Positions 40,554-42,099 of a DNA stretch of 42,099 nucleotides are shown here, in pieces. Made by a program: the position numbers and the translations under genes. How positions within the stretch are numbered: position 1 is the stretch's first letter; every line of letters begins with the position of its first letter. The notes under the pieces were generated by a model. That model had not been told where the DNA came from and did no database searches. It saw nothing but the letters and a program-made list of their open reading frames with translations. The DNA is from Planctomycetota bacterium (GTDB taxonomy: Bacteria; Planctomycetota; Planctomycetia; Pirellulales; Lacipirellulaceae), in assembly GCA_029259945.1 (NCBI GenBank), contig JAJDEF010000034.1, positions 1 through 42,099 of the forward strand, in the 5' to 3' direction.

Positions 40554-41984
40554 ATGAATGGACTTGGCGTGCCCACTAAAAACAGCAACCAAAAATCATT
40601 TTCTTGCTTCGCGGTGTTAATGGCACTCTGCGCAGCGGCGCATGTCTCGGTTCATTTGCCGCAAGCGACGTTCTCGGCAAGCTGGGTACTAGGCGTGGCT
40701 ATTTTCTTAATCGCCATGCAACTGATTTATCAGCCCTCAGTCCGTGTGTTCCTAGGGCTGGCTGCGCTGCAGGTTGCTCATGTCGTTGTAGACGCTCCCT
40801 ATAACCCAGACCACTGGCTGCTGCTGTTCTTCGTCAATCTGGTGATCCTTACTTCAGCGATCAAAGTTTGGCGAAAAGATCATGCCGTCACGCCAGAGCG
40901 ACTAATGGAAACTCTGGCACCCGGGACACGCCTCGTGTTTTTGGTCTGCTATGGTTTCGCGGCGTTCGCCAAATTTAATTTCGACTTCCTCTTCAGCGAG
41001 CACAGCGTGGCTCTTGAAATGCTTGGCTACCAAATCGGAGCTATGCCGTCTCTCTCCTGGATCATTTGGCCCCCTGCCATCCCCTGGGTGACGTTGGGCT
41101 GCGAAGCTGCCATCCCTCTGCTCCTACTACTACCAAACCGAACCCGCCATCTTGGAATTTTGATCGGCGTTTTTTTTCACGCGGCTCTAATAATCTCACC
41201 CGCAATCAAAGTCTTCGACTTTACGATCGTCGTCTACACGATGCTGTACTTATTCACGCCTGCCGGGTTTGAAAGAAACTTGCGCCAATGGCTCTCTGGA
41301 ATTAGAAAACAGGCTCCACATCTATGGCACTTGCTGAGCCGATTGCGTGGAATCGCTTTATTGACTCCGGCAATCGCTCTCATTGTAACCTCAACGAGCT
41401 ATCCACTACTCGAAATACCGCCGCGACTACTCTGGCTCCGCTGGATGGTTGCCATGAGTATCATTTGCGGTCTCGGTGGGCTTTGTATGATTGGCCTATT
41501 TTCCGGTGACCGGCAAAAGCTATCGTTGGAGTGGTTCCCGCGATGGGGTCTGCCCTACGCAGTTGTCGGGCTAGCGATCGTCAACGGGCTTTGTCCCTAT
41601 CTCGGTTTGAAAACACAAGGTTCGTTCACCATGTTCAGCAATCTGCAAACCGAAGCCGGTGCATGGAACCATTTGCTCATGCCCGAGTCGGTGCGAGTCG
41701 TGGGACAATACCAAGATCGATTAGTTCGTGTGTTGGCAAGCAACGATCCGGAGCTAAACCGAAAATACATCGAGCCAGGGTTGCTCGCACCCGAATTTGA
41801 GCTTCGGCGGCGCATCATGCAGCAACCGTCGCTCTCACTAACGATGGCCGATGGTGACCAAGAGGTCGAAATCAATCCTGCCTCGCAAGATGCCATCCTC
41901 GGAACTCCCATCGACTTACTCTCGCGAAAGCTCCTCATCTTTCGCCCCGTCAGCCCCGACGGACGGCCATTCACTACGAATTAG
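40554..41984 (+). CDS. polytopic membrane protein, HTTM-like
   Basis: A 476-residue integral membrane protein with about ten hydrophobic segments. The middle resembles the HTTM (horizontally transferred transmembrane) domain, related to vitamin K-dependent gamma-carboxylase: YGFAAFAKFNFDFLF, LGCEAAIPLLLLLP, GVFFHAALIIS and VFDFTIVVYTMLYLFTP. A later segment, PYLGLKTQGSFTMFSNLQTE followed by GAWNHLLMP, recurs in this family. The last 100 residues form a soluble, mostly helical and strand domain (VGQYQDRLVRVLASNDPELN). Function of non-carboxylase HTTM proteins is not established. The ATG at 40554 has no evident ribosome binding site. It stands alone, followed by repeat A. Confidence 0.72.
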   Translation: MNGLGVPTKNSNQKSFSCFAVLMALCAAAHVSVHLPQATFSASWVLGVAIFLIAMQLIYQPSVRVFLGLAALQVAHVVVDAPYNPDHWLLLFFVNLVILTSAIKVWRKDHAVTPERLMETLAPGTRLVFLVCYGFAAFAKFNFDFLFSEHSVALEMLGYQIGAMPSLSWIIWPPAIPWVTLGCEAAIPLLLLLPNRTRHLGILIGVFFHAALIISPAIKVFDFTIVVYTMLYLFTPAGFERNLRQWLSGIRKQAPHLWHLLSRLRGIALLTPAIALIVTSTSYPLLEIPPRLLWLRWMVAMSIICGLGGLCMIGLFSGDRQKLSLEWFPRWGLPYAVVGLAIVNGLCPYLGLKTQGSFTMFSNLQTEAGAWNHLLMPESVRVVGQYQDRLVRVLASNDPELNRKYIEPGLLAPEFELRRRIMQQPSLSLTMADGDQEVEINPASQDAILGTPIDLLSRKLLIFRPVSPDGRPFTTN

Positions 41985-42010
41985 GGCGATCGAAACTAAA
42001 AAGTTGGCAT

Positions 42011-42046
42011 TCCTAAATTAGCCGTTTTGGCGGTAGCCACGGTTTT
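42011..42046. repeat. dispersed repeat A, copy 2
   Basis: TCCTAAATTAGCCGTTTTGG followed by CGGTAGCCACGGTTTT. It matches 9846-9880 in the same orientation. It lies 27 bases after the HTTM-like gene stop. Confidence 0.75.
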
Positions 42047-42099
42047 TGTAAGCAACCCTGGCGAGAGGCAAAAAGGCTAATACCGGTTGTAAATATTAT

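Overview
The window looks like chromosome from a planctomycete of the order Pirellulales. The evidence is a secreted protein with paired dockerin-like Asp repeats (DYDFDGDVDGDDFLVW type) and a PEP-CTERM tail, a DUF1571 protein, a CXXCH-bearing secreted protein with a planctomycete-type N-terminal domain, orphan Flp pilins, an rsmH gene with none of the usual division/cell-wall neighbours, frequent GTG/TTG starts, and many short palindromic dispersed repeats between genes. This placement rests on recognised families, not on a marker gene. I see no rRNA, tRNA, CRISPR array, prophage or transposase.

Layout. 268-3283 (-): a ketosynthase, acyl carrier protein and CrtI-like FAD oxidoreductase form a small lipid or polyketide-type operon. 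3434-6376: a solute-binding lipoprotein lies divergent from xylulokinase. 6390-6956 (-): a RelE/ParE-type toxin-antitoxin pair. 7093-9440 (+): a polytopic membrane protein overlaps a HAD phosphatase by ATGA. 9589-12210: a mini-lipoprotein, a secreted haem-motif protein and an esterase. 12538-14319 (+): acylphosphatase and an orphan ABC-2 permease. 14340-17940 (-): the outer-membrane operon skp/ompH, lpxC, lpxA and a Gfo/Idh dehydrogenase that overlaps lpxA. 18283-20486 (+): a receiver protein lacking its phospho-acceptor Asp, followed by an FHA-GAF histidine kinase. 20790-24439: an MBL-fold hydrolase, a DUF1571 protein and a secreted 500-residue protein. 24744-26156 (-): a polyprenyl-phosphate sugar transferase with an inverted dispersed repeat on each side. 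26481-32594 (+): a 2037-residue alpha-2-macroglobulin with an intact thioester motif. 32810-35457 (+): a Nudix-like protein, cysteine desulfurase and IscA-type Fe-S carrier. 35622-35798 and 40133-40306 (+): two Flp pilins. 36163-38249: queA and rsmH, divergent. 38430-39497 (+): a cyclophilin-dockerin-PEP-CTERM protein. 40554-41984 (+): an HTTM-like membrane protein.

How parts work together. Skp, LpxC and LpxA argue for a lipid A-type outer membrane; the dehydrogenase coupled to LpxA hints at a 3-amino-sugar variant. The desulfurase and A-type carrier make and deliver Fe-S clusters. The clearest regulatory find is a cyclic-di-GMP-I (GEMM) riboswitch at about 39830-39920, in the leader of a 57-residue Flp pilin gene that ends at a textbook terminator. 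This would place a surface pilin under c-di-GMP control.

Intergenic DNA is rich in short dispersed palindromes of at least six kinds, some with paired base changes that keep the hairpin. They are the most unusual large-scale feature of the window.
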